Assembly: GCA_963763205.1 (NCBI GenBank)
Contig: CAVXNQ010000004.1
Coordinates: 1 to 64,000, forward strand
DNA length: 64,000 nt
Origin: DDH964 sp963763205
GTDB taxonomy: Bacteria; Desulfobacterota; Desulfuromonadia; Desulfuromonadales; DDH964
Direction: 5' to 3'
The notes below the pieces were generated by a model that was not told where the DNA came from, ran no database searches, and saw nothing but the letters and a program-made list of their open reading frames with translations. Positions 8,073-17,180 of the stretch are shown piece by piece (position 1 is the stretch's first letter; each line of letters opens with the position of its first letter). A program made the position numbers and the translations under genes.

Positions 8073-8471
8073 ATGAGCAAGGATGCCTGCCCTTTCTGCG
8101 CCGCCGAGACCCTGGTCCGCGCCGTCGCCTACTATGGCACGGTCTTCGCCGTGGCCGACCGCTTCCCGGTCGCCGAAGGGCACCTGCTGGTCATCTCCCG
8201 CCGCCACGTCGCCGACTGGTTTGCCCTTGACGACGGCGAGCGCCGCGACGCGGAAACCCTGCTGCTGCGCCTGCGGGAGCGGATCCTGGCCGGCGACCCG
8301 ACGGTAAGCGGCTTTAACATCGGCATGAACTGCGGGGGCAGCGCCGGGCAGACCATCTTCCACGCCCACGTTCACCTCATCCCGCGGCGCAGCGGCGACA
8401 CCCCGGACCCCGCCGGCGGTGTGCGCGGGGTGATTCCGGGGAAGCGGAAGTATTCCCAAGGGCATTTTTGA
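8073..8471 (+). CDS. HIT-family nucleotide hydrolase
   Basis: A 132-residue histidine-triad protein. The catalytic HxHxHxx motif reads HAHVHLIP near residue 100, with a zinc-type CPFC near the N-terminus and the family's GHLLVISRRHV strand. HIT proteins hydrolyse dinucleoside polyphosphates or AMP-lysine-like phosphoramidates. The C-terminal DPAGGVRGVIPGKRKY tail is typical of the Ap4A-hydrolase-like subgroup. The last codons overlap the first heptad of the following TTTTGAA array. Confidence 0.85.
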   Translation: MSKDACPFCAAETLVRAVAYYGTVFAVADRFPVAEGHLLVISRRHVADWFALDDGERRDAETLLLRLRERILAGDPTVSGFNIGMNCGGSAGQTIFHAHVHLIPRRSGDTPDPAGGVRGVIPGKRKYSQGHF

Positions 8472-8493
8472 ATTTTGAATTTTGAATTTTGAT
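8466..8493 (+). repeat. TTTTGAA heptad array
   Basis: Three TTTTGAA units and one TTTTGAT, starting in the last codons of the HIT gene. On the minus strand this is the CAAAATT variant of the heptad family. Confidence 0.8.
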
Positions 8494-8551
8494 TTGATTG
8501 ATGGCTAACCGATCACCCTTCACCCGGCACCGGTTTTTCAAGGAGATCTGC

Positions 8552-9082
8552 ATGGACCAGCGCTTCATCATGACCGCCTTCGGCCAGGACCGGCCGGGGA
8601 TCGTGGCCGACGTCACCCGGCTTCTCTACGAGAACGGCTGCAACCTCGAAGAGACGACGATGACTTTGCTCGCTGACGAGTTCACCCTGATCCTGCTCTT
8701 TACCGCGCATCAGGGGGAGGTCGAGGAATTGCTCTCCCGCGAGTGCCGGCGGCTGGAACGGGACCGGGGGATCTCGGCCTTCGTGCGCCCGCTCCAGCAA
8801 CGGAGTGGCGTGCCGGGGCCGGCTGCGGAGGCCTGGGTGCTGCATGTCGAAGGGGAGGACCAGGCGGGGATCGTCTACAAGGTCAGCCAGTACCTGGCCG
8901 ACCAGGGGATGAACATCGTCGATTTGACCTCGACGGTGCAGCCGGCGCCGGGCAGCGGCAGCCCCTTCTACGTGATGGACATCCATGTCCAGGTGCCGGC
9001 GAAGCTCTCCGGGGCGGAACTGGAAGTGGGGCTGGCGGCGGTGGCCGACGAACTCCATGTCGATATCAGCGTGCGGCGCTGA
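8552..9082 (+). CDS. GcvR-like double-ACT-domain protein
   Basis: A 176-residue protein with two ACT domains: residues about 4-75 (TAFGQDRPGIVADVTRLLYENGCNLEE) and about 90-170 (VEGEDQAGIVYKVSQYLADQGMNIVDL). This is the arrangement of the glycine-cleavage regulator GcvR and related amino-acid-sensing proteins. The ATG at 8552 follows AAGGAGATCTGC. No glycine-cleavage gene is nearby, so the regulatory partner and the ligand are unknown. Confidence 0.75.
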   Translation: MDQRFIMTAFGQDRPGIVADVTRLLYENGCNLEETTMTLLADEFTLILLFTAHQGEVEELLSRECRRLERDRGISAFVRPLQQRSGVPGPAAEAWVLHVEGEDQAGIVYKVSQYLADQGMNIVDLTSTVQPAPGSGSPFYVMDIHVQVPAKLSGAELEVGLAAVADELHVDISVRR

Positions 9083-9245
9083 CCGGCCGTCGGGGACCAC
9101 AACCCCCGGAATCCGGATTCGGACCTTGCCGTCATCGCCGGCAGCCGGTTGGTGAAGTTCAGGCAACCAAAATCGAAGTGACGGATGCGAAACCCGATAA
9201 AATGAAAGCCATACCCATAACCAGGTTGAAAGGAGAAGCTCAGGC

Positions 9246-9764
9246 ATGAGTGAAGAGCAGAACCAATCGCAGGAAACGCAGGGAGAACCGGAACAGCAGG
9301 AAGTGCGGTTCTACGAGAAACTGGCCGCGCGCACCGCCGAGCTGTTGGAGAGTGGCCGCAAGAACCTCGACGAGGCGCTGAAAAAGGCCGGGGAGGAACT
9401 CGCCGCGGCGAGCAACTTCTCCCGGGAGCAGGCCGAGAAGGTCGGCGGCTACGTGCGCCGCGACCTCTCCCAACTGGCCGAACAGGCCGACAAGGCCCGG
9501 GCGGCAGTGAAACAGGCCGCCGATCCGCAGCGGGTCGCGGCCGGGGTACAGAGCACCCTGTCGCGGATCCTGCGCAGCGCCGCCGAAACCTTCGCCGAAC
9601 TGGCGGAGAAGACCGAGAAGCAGCTCGAACATCGTACCGGCGAGGTGACCAGCCCCGGTACCCTGACCTGCCGCGGCTGCGGCGCCGAGATGCATTTCAC
9701 CGCCACCGTGCGCATCCCTCCCTGCCCCAAGTGCCACCAGACCCTGTTCCGCAAGTCCTACTGA
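9246..9764 (+). CDS. zinc-ribbon-containing protein (DUF1451-like)
   Basis: A 172-residue acidic protein. A helical N-terminal region (FYEKLAARTAELLESGRKNLDEALKKAGEEL, residues about 20-130) is followed by a C-terminal zinc ribbon: LTCRGCGAEM and PPCPKCHQTLFRK supply four Cys. The layout matches the YgjH/DUF1451 zinc-ribbon family of unknown function. GAAAGGAGAAGC precedes the start. It is monocistronic as far as can be seen. Confidence 0.75.
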   Translation: MSEEQNQSQETQGEPEQQEVRFYEKLAARTAELLESGRKNLDEALKKAGEELAAASNFSREQAEKVGGYVRRDLSQLAEQADKARAAVKQAADPQRVAAGVQSTLSRILRSAAETFAELAEKTEKQLEHRTGEVTSPGTLTCRGCGAEMHFTATVRIPPCPKCHQTLFRKSY

Positions 9765-9887
9765 TCCTCTGCGGGGACAGGCACCGCCCCATGAAAGGGC
9801 GTCAATTTTCTTCGCGGTGGAGGTTTCTGGTAAAATGGAGGCCAACCGGTCGCGGCCGTGCCGCGGTCCCCTGCCTGGAGGTTGAAC

Positions 9888-10575
9888 ATGACCCGAATGC
9901 ACGTCCTGTCGATCCTTGCCGCGCTGCTGCTCGGCGCCTTGCCGGCGGCCGCCGACCCTGCAGCCCTGGCGCCGCCGGAGCAGCAGGCGATGAGCGACAC
10001 CCTGCAGTACGCCCTGGAGAACAATCCCAGCGATCAGGCCGCCGACTGGGTGAACCCCGATACCGGCCGGGCCGGCACGGTGGTGCCGACTCGCACCTTC
10101 ACCGGCGCGGCCGGCCAGCCCTGCCGGGAATTCGTCACCACCATCACCATCGGCGGACAGGATCAGCAGGGGTACGGCACCGCCTGCCGCCAGCCCGACG
10201 GCAGCTGGCAGGTCGTCGCCGACGAAGCGCCGGGAAGCGCGCCGCCTCTCCCGAGCCGGGCCTTCGAGACCCCGCCGGAACGTTATTACGCCTATCCCCG
10301 GGTTCTACGGACCCGCCGCCATCTACCTGAGCTTCGGCTCCGTCTACCGCTACGGCCACTTCTACCGCGGCCGGCCCTATCTCGAAGGTCCGTACTTCTG
10401 GGCCCGCTATCCCCGGGTGTTCAGTTACCGGCACCATGCGCCGCACTGGTACGACTACCGCTACCAGCGTCACCCCCGCTATCCGGCCCGCGACCGGCAT
10501 TACGACCGGGGGCGCGAGCGGCACGACCGGCGCTACGACGAACGCCGCGGCGGGCATGGGGGGTGGGGGCATTGA
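9888..10575 (+). CDS. RT0821/17-kDa surface-antigen-like protein (frameshifted)
   Basis: A signal peptide (residues 1-23, ending AAADP) leads into a domain with WVNPDTGRAGTVVPTRTF, CREFVTTITIGGQ and YGTACRQPDGSWQVV, the hallmark of the rickettsial 17-kDa-antigen/RT0821 family. One extra G near 10302 (CCCCGGGTTC; CCCCGGTTC keeps frame) shifts the frame. The restored C-terminus is very rich in Tyr, Arg and His (YRYGHFYRGRPYLEGPYFW, then HYDRGRERHDRRYDERRGG) and stops at 10573-10575. The length is 1 modulo 3, as one insertion predicts. It is likely a cell-envelope protein. The ATG follows CTGGAGGTTGAAC. Confidence 0.7.
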
Positions 10576-10616
10576 CCCCTGCCGGAGCCCGCGCCTTCCC
10601 GCCATTCCCCCCGCAG

Positions 10617-10644
10617 GGGCCGCTGCCGCCGGCAGCGGCCCTTT
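10617..10644 (+). terminator. probable intrinsic terminator
   Basis: GGGCCGCTGCC (10617-10627) pairs perfectly with GGCAGCGGCCC (10631-10641) over a GCC loop and is followed by only three T. It separates the surface-antigen gene from the trp block. Confidence 0.55.
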
Positions 10645-10682
10645 CCCCGGCCCTTCCCCGGCCCTGAAGACGCCGACCTTCC

Positions 10683-10712
10683 TTGACCATTCGCGGTTTT
10701 CCGTGCTAACCT
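10683..10712 (+). promoter_or_regulatory. putative trp operon promoter
   Basis: TTGACC (10683-10688), an 18-base spacer and TAACCT (10707-10712), about 75 bases before trpE. No Trp-rich leader peptide, attenuator or T-box was found between it and the ATG. Confidence 0.4.
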
Positions 10713-10784
10713 ACGCCACTTAAAATCCGGCCCCTTCTGAGGCTTTTCGCCCGCGCCGGCCCGCCGCCAGCTCCGAGAGTCCGC

Positions 10785-12264
10785 ATGTACTGTCCCAGCC
10801 CCGATGAATTCCGCACCCTGGCCGCCGCCGGCAACCTGATCCCGGTCTACCGGGAGATCCTCGCCGATATGGAGACCCCGGTCTCGGCCTTCCGCAAGAT
10901 CGACGACGGCCAGACCTCCTTCCTGCTCGAAAGTATCGAGGGGGGGAGAAGTGGGCGCGCTACTCCTTTCTCGGCAGCGGCGGCCGGGTCTTCCGCAGCT
11001 TCGGCACGCGGGTCGAAGAGCTCGACGGCCAGACGCTGCTGCGCGCCTTCGAGGCCGCCGATCCGCTGGCCGCGCTGCGCGACTTCATGGCCCCCTACCG
11101 CCCGGTGCAGCTCCCCGGCCTGCCGCGCTTCTTCGGCGGCGCCGTCGGCTACCTCGGCTACGACATGGTGCGCTTCATCGAGCGCCTGCCCGACGCCAAC
11201 CCGCGCGAGATCGGCGCTCCGGACGCCTGCTTCATGCTCACCGAGCAGCTGCTGATCTTCGACAACATGCGGCAGAAGATCAAGGTGGTCTGCAACGTCC
11301 ACCTGCAGCCGGGTGAGGCACCGGAGAACGCCTATGCACGCGGCATCGCCGGCGATCGAGGCGCTGATCGCCCGGCTGCGCGCGCCGCGGCCGCCGCGCC
11401 CGGAAGTCGCCCGGCGACGGCGCCGGCGAACTGACCGCCAACTTCCCGCCCGGCAGCTATCAGCAGGCGGTGGAACGCTGCAAGGAGTACATCCGCGCCG
11501 GCGACATCTTCCAGGTGGTCCTCTCGCAGCGCTTCTCCGGCGCAGCTGGACGGCCGACCCCTTCGACATCTACCGCGCCCTGCGCACCATCAACCCCTCG
11601 CCCTACATGTTCTTCCTGCGCTTCGGCGCGACCCTGGTGATCGGCGCCTCCCCCGAGGTGCTGGTGCGCAAGGAGGAGGACCGCGTCGAGGTGCGCCCCA
11701 TCGCCGGCACCCGGCCGCGCGGCGCCAGCGCCGAGGAGGATGCGCGCCTGGAGGCGGAGCTGCTCGCCGACCCCAAGGAGTGCGCCGAGCACATCATGCT
11801 GGTCGATCTCGGCCGCAACGACGTCGGCCGCGTCGCCCGCTCCGGGCACGGTGGAGGTCAGCGAACTGATGGTCGTCGAGCGCTACTCCCACGTCATGCA
11901 CATCGTCTCCAACGTGCGCGGCCGGCTCAACCCGGGCATGGACGCCTTCGACGTCTTCCGCGCCGCCTTCCCGGCCGGGACCCTCTCCGGCTCGCCGAAG
12001 ATCCGGGCGATGGAGATCATCGACGAACTCGAGCCCTGCCGGCGCGAGATCTACGGCGGCGCCGTCGGCTACTTCTCCTTCTCCGGCAACATGGACATGG
12101 CGATCGCCATCCGCACCCTGGTGGTGCACGAGGGGAACATCCACCTCCAGGCCGGCGCCGGCATCGTCGCCGACTCGGACCCCGAGGCCGAGTACCAGGA
12201 GACGATCAACAAGGCGATGGGCGTGCGCACGGCGATCGACATGGCGCGGGATGGACTCGAATAG
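10785..12264 (+). CDS. trpE: anthranilate synthase component I (six apparent frameshifts)
   Basis: Joined frames give a full TrpE of about 491 residues: LLESIEGGEKWARYSFLG, FFGGAVGYLGYDMVRF, then ARLRAPRPPRPE..., VVLSQRFSAQLDADPFDIYRALRTINPSPYMFFL, GTRPRGASAEED, DLGRNDVGRVARSGTVEV and the catalytic PAGTLSGSPKIRAM...GAVGYFSFSGNMDMAIAIRT. It makes anthranilate from chorismate with TrpG. Inferred indels: a missing G in a G run near 10942, and extra bases near 11352, 11411, 11534, 11553 and 11846, several an extra G after C. Net +4 agrees with length 1 modulo 3. Motifs are intact on both sides of each break, so errors are likelier than decay. Confidence 0.88.
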
Positions 12265-12291
12265 GTCCGCCGCGGCCCGACGGGCGGGACG

Positions 12292-12341
12292 TTTTGAGTT
12301 CGAGTTTTGAGTTTTGAGTTTTGAGTTTTGAGTTTTGAGTT
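12292..12341 (+). repeat. TTTTGAG heptad array
   Basis: About seven TTTTGAG units, one shortened to TTCGAG, in the trpE-trpG spacer. On the minus strand it reads CAAAACT, the same unit as in the array before greB. Confidence 0.85.
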
Positions 12342-12387
12342 GCTGAACCGGGGGATTTATGGCTGACGGCCGCAAGGATTGAAACGC

Positions 12388-12954
12388 ATGCTGCTGATGC
12401 TCGACAACTACGATTCCTTCACCTACAACCTCGTCCAGTACCTTCAGGAGCTGGGCGAGGAGGTGGAGGTCCACCGCAACGATAAAATCTCGGTGGACGA
12501 GATCGCGGCGCTGGCACCGCGGCGCATCGTCATCTCCCCCGGCCCCTGCTCGCCGGCGGAGGCGGGGATCTCGGTGGCGCTGATCCAGCGCCTGTCGGGA
12601 GCCATCCCGATGCTCGGCGTCTGCCTCGGCCACCAATCGATCGGCCATGCCTTCGGCGGCAAGGTGGTGCGCGCCCCGCAGCTGATGCACGGCAAGACCA
12701 GCCTGATCCACCACGACGGCAGCGGCGTCTTCCAGGGCCTCTCCAACCCCTTCACGGCGACCCGCTACCACTCGCTGATCGTCGAGCGCGACGGATTGCC
12801 CGATTGCCTGCGCGTCACCGCCTGGGTCGAGGACGGCACCATCATGGGCCTGGAACACCGCGAGCTGCCGCTCTGGGGGGTGCAGTTCCACCCCGAGTCG
12901 ATCCTGACGGTGGAGGGGAAACGGCTGCTGCAGAATTTTCTCGACTTGACCTGA
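12388..12954 (+). CDS. trpG: anthranilate synthase component II (glutamine amidotransferase)
   Basis: A 188-residue class-I glutamine amidotransferase: MLLMLDNYDSFTYNLVQYL at the N-terminus, VISPGPCSPAEAG, the nucleophile loop GVCLGHQSIGHAFGG, and the His-Glu pair in GVQFHPESILT. It supplies ammonia to TrpE and may also serve p-aminobenzoate synthesis, since no separate pabA is seen here. The ATG at 12388 follows AAGGATTGAAACGC. The frame is intact, unlike its neighbours. Confidence 0.93.
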   Translation: MLLMLDNYDSFTYNLVQYLQELGEEVEVHRNDKISVDEIAALAPRRIVISPGPCSPAEAGISVALIQRLSGAIPMLGVCLGHQSIGHAFGGKVVRAPQLMHGKTSLIHHDGSGVFQGLSNPFTATRYHSLIVERDGLPDCLRVTAWVEDGTIMGLEHRELPLWGVQFHPESILTVEGKRLLQNFLDLT

Positions 12955-12973
12955 ATCCGAATCGGCCACGGCT

Positions 12974-13037
12974 GTAGGGGCGAACCTTGTGTTCGCCCTG
13001 ATCGCGGCGACGAGGCGATCACCAGGATCGCCCCTAC
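12974..13037 (+). repeat. GTAGGGGCGAAC-type dispersed inverted repeat
   Basis: Starts GTAGGGGCGAACC and ends GATCGCCCCTAC, an imperfect inverted repeat with an inner GCGATC/GATCGC-type arm. It is the same family as the copy at 14108. It sits directly before the trpD ribosome binding site. Confidence 0.8.
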
Positions 13038-13048
13038 GGAGGATAAGC

Positions 13049-14102
13049 ATGATTAAAGCGGCGATTGCCAAGGTGGTCGAACGGCAGGACCTGACGGAAG
13101 CCGAGATGATTGGGGTCATGGACCAGATCATGGGCGGCGAGGCGACCCCGGCGCAGATCGGCGCCTTCATCACCGCGCTGCGCATGAAGGGGGAGACGGT
13201 CGCCGAGATCACCGGCGCCGCCCGGGTGATGCGCGAGCGGGCCACCCCGATCCGGGTCGGCCGGGGCATCCTCGACATCGACCGCGACGACATCAACATC
13301 GACCAGGAGACGATCCTCGACGTGGTCGGCACCGGCGGCGACGGCACCAACACCTTCAACATCTCCACCACCGTCGCCTTCGTCGTCTCCGCCTGCGGCG
13401 TCAAGGTCGCCAAGCACGGCAACCGCTCGGTCTCCTCGAGCTGCGGCAGCGCCGACGTCCTCGAAGCCCTGGGGGTCAACCTCGACGTTACCCCGGCGGT
13501 GGTCGAGGAGTGCATCGAAAAGATCGGCATCGGCTTTCTGTTCGCTCCGGCGCTGCACGGTGCCATGAAGTACGCCATCGGACCGCGCAAGGAGATCGGC
13601 ATCCGTACCATCTTCAATATCCTCGGTCCCCTGACCAACCCGGCCAAGGCCGACTGCCAGGTGATGGGGGTCTACCGCGAGGAACTGGTCGAACCCCTCG
13701 CCCGGGTGCTGCACAACCTCGGCTGCCGGCGCGGCTTCGTCGTCCACGGCAGCGACGGCATGGACGAGATCACCCTCACCGGCGAGACCGTGGTTGCCAG
13801 CGTCACCCGCGACGGGATCGAACTCTCCCGCATCGCCCCGGAGCCCTTCGGCCTCAAGCGCTGCGCGCATGGCGGAGCTGCGCGGCGGCGACGCCAAGGG
13901 CAACGCCCTGATCGTCCGTGCCGTGCTGGCCGGCGAGCCGGGTCCGCGGCGCGACGTGGTGCTGCTCAATGCCGCCTACGCCCTGGTCGCCGCCGGCAAG
14001 GCCGTCGATCCCGCGGAAGGGCTCCAGCTGGCTGCCGAGGCGATCGACTCCGGCCGCGCCCTGGCGCAGGTCGAGAAGCTGGCCCAGCTGACCACCCAAT
14101 AA
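13049..14102 (+). CDS. trpD: anthranilate phosphoribosyltransferase (one frameshift)
   Basis: About 350 residues after joining two frames. Motifs: DQIMGGEATPAQIGAFITALRMKGET, VGTGGDGTNTFNISTTVAFV (PRPP loop), KHGNRSVSSSCGSADVLEALG, GPLTNPAKADCQVMGVY and VHGSDGMDEITLTGET. One extra base near 13867 (TGCGCGCATGG; TGCGCCATGG keeps frame) interrupts FGLKRCAMAELRGGDAKGNAL. The length is 1 modulo 3, fitting one insertion. It transfers phosphoribose to anthranilate, step two of tryptophan synthesis. CGGAGGATAAGC precedes the ATG. Confidence 0.9.
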
Positions 14103-14107
14103 CCGTT

Positions 14108-14174
14108 GTAGGGGCGAACCTCGTGTTCGCCCTCTGTGCCGACCGGAAAGGGCGAACACGAGGTTCGCCCCTAC
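14108..14174 (+). repeat. perfect 25-bp-arm inverted repeat, GTAGGGGCGAAC family
   Basis: Arms 14108-14132 and 14150-14174 are exact inverted repeats (outer ends GTAGGGGCGAACC / GGTTCGCCCCTAC) around a 17-base centre. They can form a long hairpin in the trpD-trpC spacer. Dispersed sequences of this type occur in many bacterial genomes. Confidence 0.9.
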
Positions 14175-14184
14175 GGAAACATCC

Positions 14185-14989
14185 ATGACCGACACTCCCG
14201 ACATCCTGCAGAAAATCGTCGCCCACAAGCGCGCGGAAGTGGCTGCCGCCAAGGCCCGCTTCCCCCTGGAACGGCTGCGCGACCGCCTCGCCCTGGTCGA
14301 GGATACGCCGCGCGGCTTCGCCCGGGCGCTGCGCGCGGTCGCCGAGTCGGGAGGAACGGCGGTAATCGCCGAGGTCAAGAAGGGCTCCCCCTCCAAGGGG
14401 GTGATCCGCGCCGATTTCGACCCGCTGGCGATCGCCGAGACCTACCAGGCGCACGGCGCCACCTGCCTCTCGGTCCTCACCGACGAGAAATTCTTCCTCG
14501 GTCACCTCGGCTACCTGGGACAGATCCGCGAGGTGGTCTCCCTGCCGCTGCTGCGCAAGGACTTCATCTGCGATCCCTACCAGATCGTCGAGGCGCGGGC
14601 CTTCGGCGCCGACGCGGTGCTGCTGATCGCGGCGATGCTGGACGATACGGAGCTCAAGGAGTTCGCCGCCCAGGCCGCCGGAGCTGGGGCTCGACGTGCT
14701 GCTCGAGGTCCATGACGAGGCCGAGCTGGAGCGGGCCCTGCGCACCGACTGCGAGCTGATCGGCATCAACAACCGCAGCCTGCGCACCTTCGTCACCGAC
14801 CTGGCGACCACCGAACGCCTCGCTCCGCGCCTGCCGGCCGGGCGACTGCTGGTCGCCGAGAGCGGCATCCACAGCCGCGCCGACGTCGAGCGCCTGCAGC
14901 GCGCCGGCGCCGCGGCCTTCCTGGTCGGCGAGAGCCTGATGCGCGAGGCCGACATCGGCGCCAAACTGGAGGAGCTGCTGGGCAATTGA
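14185..14989 (+). CDS. trpC: indole-3-glycerol phosphate synthase (one frameshift)
   Basis: A 267-residue TIM barrel after joining two frames: ILQKIVAHKRAEVAAAK, VIAEVKKGSPSKGVIR (catalytic Lys in the EVKK strand), SVLTDEKFFLGHLGYL, LLRKDFICDPYQI, then LGLDVLLEVHDEAELERAL, IGINNRSLRTF and VAESGIHS. One extra G near 14681 (GCCGGAGCTG; GCCGAGCTG keeps frame) splits it; the length is 1 modulo 3. It closes the indole ring of indole-glycerol phosphate. It starts 11 bases after the inverted repeat. Confidence 0.9.
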
Positions 14990-14996
14990 ACCCCAG

Positions 14997-15077
14997 ATTT
15001 TGAATTTTGAATTTTGAATTTTGAATTAAAATCGGGACCTTGCAATTCAAAATTTGTAATTCGCAATTCGCAATTTT
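14997..15077 (+). repeat. TTTTGAA heptads followed by CAATTCG-type units
   Basis: Four TTTTGAA units, then a mixed stretch with CAATTCAAAATTTGTAATTC and GCAATTC GCAATTT, up to the trpB2 ribosome binding site. Part of it is self-complementary. Confidence 0.75.
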
Positions 15078-15096
15078 TCCTGAAAGGAAAATCGCC

Positions 15097-16449
15097 ATGC
15101 GCACCAAGATCCTGCTCCCCGAAGACCGCATCCCGAAGCAGTGGTACAACATCATCCCCGACCTGCCGGGGCCGCTGGCGCCGGTGATCCATCCCGGGAC
15201 GATGCAGCCGGTCGCCCCCGAGGACCTGTTGCCCCTCTTCCCGATGGGGCTGATCGAGCAGGAGGTCTCGCAGCAGCGCTGGATCGAGATCCCGGAAGCC
15301 GTACGCGAGATCTATCAGTTGTGGCGCCCCTCGCCGCTGTTCCGGGCCCATCGCCTGGAACAGGCCCTGGGGACTCCGGCGAAGATCTACTACAAGTACG
15401 AAGGGGTCTCTCCGGCCGGCTCCCACAAGCCGAACAGCGCCATCCCCCAGGCCTACTACAACAAAATCGCCGGGACCAAGCGCATCGCCACCGAGACCGG
15501 CGCCGGGCAGTGGGGCTCGTCGATCTCCCTGGCCTGCCAGATGTTCGGCCTGGAATGCACCGTCTACATGGTCAAGGTCTCCTATAACCAGAAGCCGTAC
15601 CGCAAGAGCATGATGCAGCTCTGGGGAGCGAACGTCATCCCCTCGCCGTCGAACCAGACGGCCGCCGGCCGCGCGATCCTCGACAAGGACCCGGAGAGCA
15701 ACGGCTCTTTGGGGATCGCCATCAGCGAGGCGGTGGAGGACGCCGCCACCCGAGAGGACACCCGTTACGCTCTGGGGAGCGTCCTCAACCACGTCTGCCT
15801 GCACCAGACGGTGATCGGCCTGGAGGCGAAGGAGCAGCTGGCCCTGGTCGGCGACTACCCCGACGTGGTCATCGGCTGCCACGGCGGCGGCTCCAACTTC
15901 GCCGGCGTCGCCTTCCCCTTCATTGCCGACAAAGCCAACGGCAAGCAGGTGCGGGTGATGGCCCTGGAGCCGGCGAGCTGCCCGACGCTGTCGCGCGGCG
16001 TCTACGCCTTCGACTACGGCGACACCGCCAAGATGGCACCGGTCTCCAAGATGTATACCCTCGGTCATGACTTCATGCCCCCGGGGATCCACGCCGGCGG
16101 CCTGCGCTACCACGGCGCCTCGCCGCTGGTCTCGCAGCTGGTCCATGAAGGGATTGTCGAGGCGAAGGCGGTGCACCAGCTCGCCTGCTTCGAGGCGGCG
16201 GTCCTCTTCTCCCGCAGCGAGGGGATCATCCCGGCGCCGGAATCGAGCCACGCCATCCGCGGCGCCGTCGACGAGGCGCTGCAGGCCAAGGAGGAGGGGA
16301 AGCAGAAGACCATCCTCTTCAACCTCTCCGGCCACGGCCACGTCGACATGGCCGCCTACGACGACTACTTTGCCGGCAAGCTGACCGACTATGAGTATCC
16401 GGAAGAAGCGATCCGGGAATCGCTGGCGCATTTGCCCAAAGTGGGATAA
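15097..16449 (+). CDS. trpB2: tryptophan synthase beta chain, TrpB2 type
   Basis: A 450-residue PLP enzyme of the long TrpB2 branch: MRTKILLPEDRIPKQWYNIIPDLP, RPSPLFRAHRLEQAL, the PLP-lysine loop SPAGSHKPNSA near residue 110, ETGAGQWGSSISLA, and the phosphate-binding GCHGGGSNFAGVAFPF. TrpB2 enzymes usually do not form a tight complex with TrpA; they are thought to salvage indole or act alone. A canonical trpB lies 2.8 kb downstream in the same direction, so both forms are in one cluster. The ATG follows GAAAGGAAAATCGCC. Confidence 0.92.
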   Translation: MRTKILLPEDRIPKQWYNIIPDLPGPLAPVIHPGTMQPVAPEDLLPLFPMGLIEQEVSQQRWIEIPEAVREIYQLWRPSPLFRAHRLEQALGTPAKIYYKYEGVSPAGSHKPNSAIPQAYYNKIAGTKRIATETGAGQWGSSISLACQMFGLECTVYMVKVSYNQKPYRKSMMQLWGANVIPSPSNQTAAGRAILDKDPESNGSLGIAISEAVEDAATREDTRYALGSVLNHVCLHQTVIGLEAKEQLALVGDYPDVVIGCHGGGSNFAGVAFPFIADKANGKQVRVMALEPASCPTLSRGVYAFDYGDTAKMAPVSKMYTLGHDFMPPGIHAGGLRYHGASPLVSQLVHEGIVEAKAVHQLACFEAAVLFSRSEGIIPAPESSHAIRGAVDEALQAKEEGKQKTILFNLSGHGHVDMAAYDDYFAGKLTDYEYPEEAIRESLAHLPKVG

Positions 16450-16454
16450 AAGGG

Positions 16455-16520
16455 AATTTTGAATTGTGAATTTTGAATGTTGAATTGAATTCAAAATCCA
16501 TAATTCAAAATTCAAAATTG
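16455..16520 (+). repeat. TTTTGAA-type heptads with inverted second half
   Basis: GAATTTT/GAATTGT units followed by TTCAAAA units in the opposite sense, so the spacer can fold on itself. It lies between trpB2 and trpF. Confidence 0.7.
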
Positions 16521-16527
16521 GTTTCAA

Positions 16528-17145
16528 ATGGTCAAGGTCAAAATCTGCGGCATCACCAGCCTCGACGACGCCCTGCACGCCTGCGCGTGCGGGGCGGACG
16601 CGCTGGGCTTCGTCTTTTACGAGAAGAGTCCGCGCTGCATTGCGCCGGAAACGGCCGGCGCCATCATCCGGGAGCTGCCCCCCTTCGTCACCCCCGTCGG
16701 GCTGTTCGTCAACGAGGAGCCGCAGCGCATCCGTGCGATCGCCGACGTCTGTGGCCTCGATGTGATTCAACTGCACGGCGACGAAGACCCGGCCGACTGT
16801 GATTTTTCCCCGCGGCGGGTGGTCAAGGCACTGCGGGTGCGCGACGCGGCGAGCCTGGCACGGCACAACGACTTCACCGTTTCGGCGCTGCTCCTTGACG
16901 CCTGGGTCCCCGGAGCCTACGGTGGAACCGGTGCCACCTTCAACTGGGAGCTGGCCGCTGCAATCGCCCGGCAGCGGTCGGTGATTCTTGCCGGCGGCCT
17001 GACCGCGGAGAACGTGGCGGCGGCGGTGCGCGCCGTGGGCCCCTACGCCGTCGACGTCTCCAGCGGCGTGGAATGCGCCCCCGGACGCAAGGACCATGAG
17101 CAGGTGGCCGCGTTCATCGCCGCGGCGAAGGGGCCCGTCTGTTGA
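16528..17145 (+). CDS. trpF: phosphoribosylanthranilate isomerase
   Basis: A 205-residue TIM barrel: KVKICGITSLDDALHAC with the catalytic Cys in KICG, ADALGFVFYEKSPRCI, VGLFVNE, IQLHGDE, LLLDAWVPGAYGGTGATFNWEL with the catalytic Asp, LAGGLTAENV and VDVSSGVECAPGRKD. It catalyses the Amadori rearrangement in tryptophan synthesis. The Shine-Dalgarno is poor. The frame is intact. It ends 35 bases before the mazEF promoter. Confidence 0.93.
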   Translation: MVKVKICGITSLDDALHACACGADALGFVFYEKSPRCIAPETAGAIIRELPPFVTPVGLFVNEEPQRIRAIADVCGLDVIQLHGDEDPADCDFSPRRVVKALRVRDAASLARHNDFTVSALLLDAWVPGAYGGTGATFNWELAAAIARQRSVILAGGLTAENVAAAVRAVGPYAVDVSSGVECAPGRKDHEQVAAFIAAAKGPVC

Positions 17146-17180
17146 GTTGCGCGGTGCTTTACCCTCCCGGGGGATCTGTG

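Noticed and set aside
10713..10784. Tryptophan attenuator or T-box before trpE
   Set aside because: No Trp-codon run, no T-box core sequence and no terminator/antiterminator pair could be found.
10785..14989. trpE, trpD and trpC as true pseudogenes (tryptophan auxotroph)
   Set aside because: The breaks are isolated single-base indels with conserved motifs on both sides and no nonsense codons in the restored frames; the same pattern hits pgi and transporter genes.
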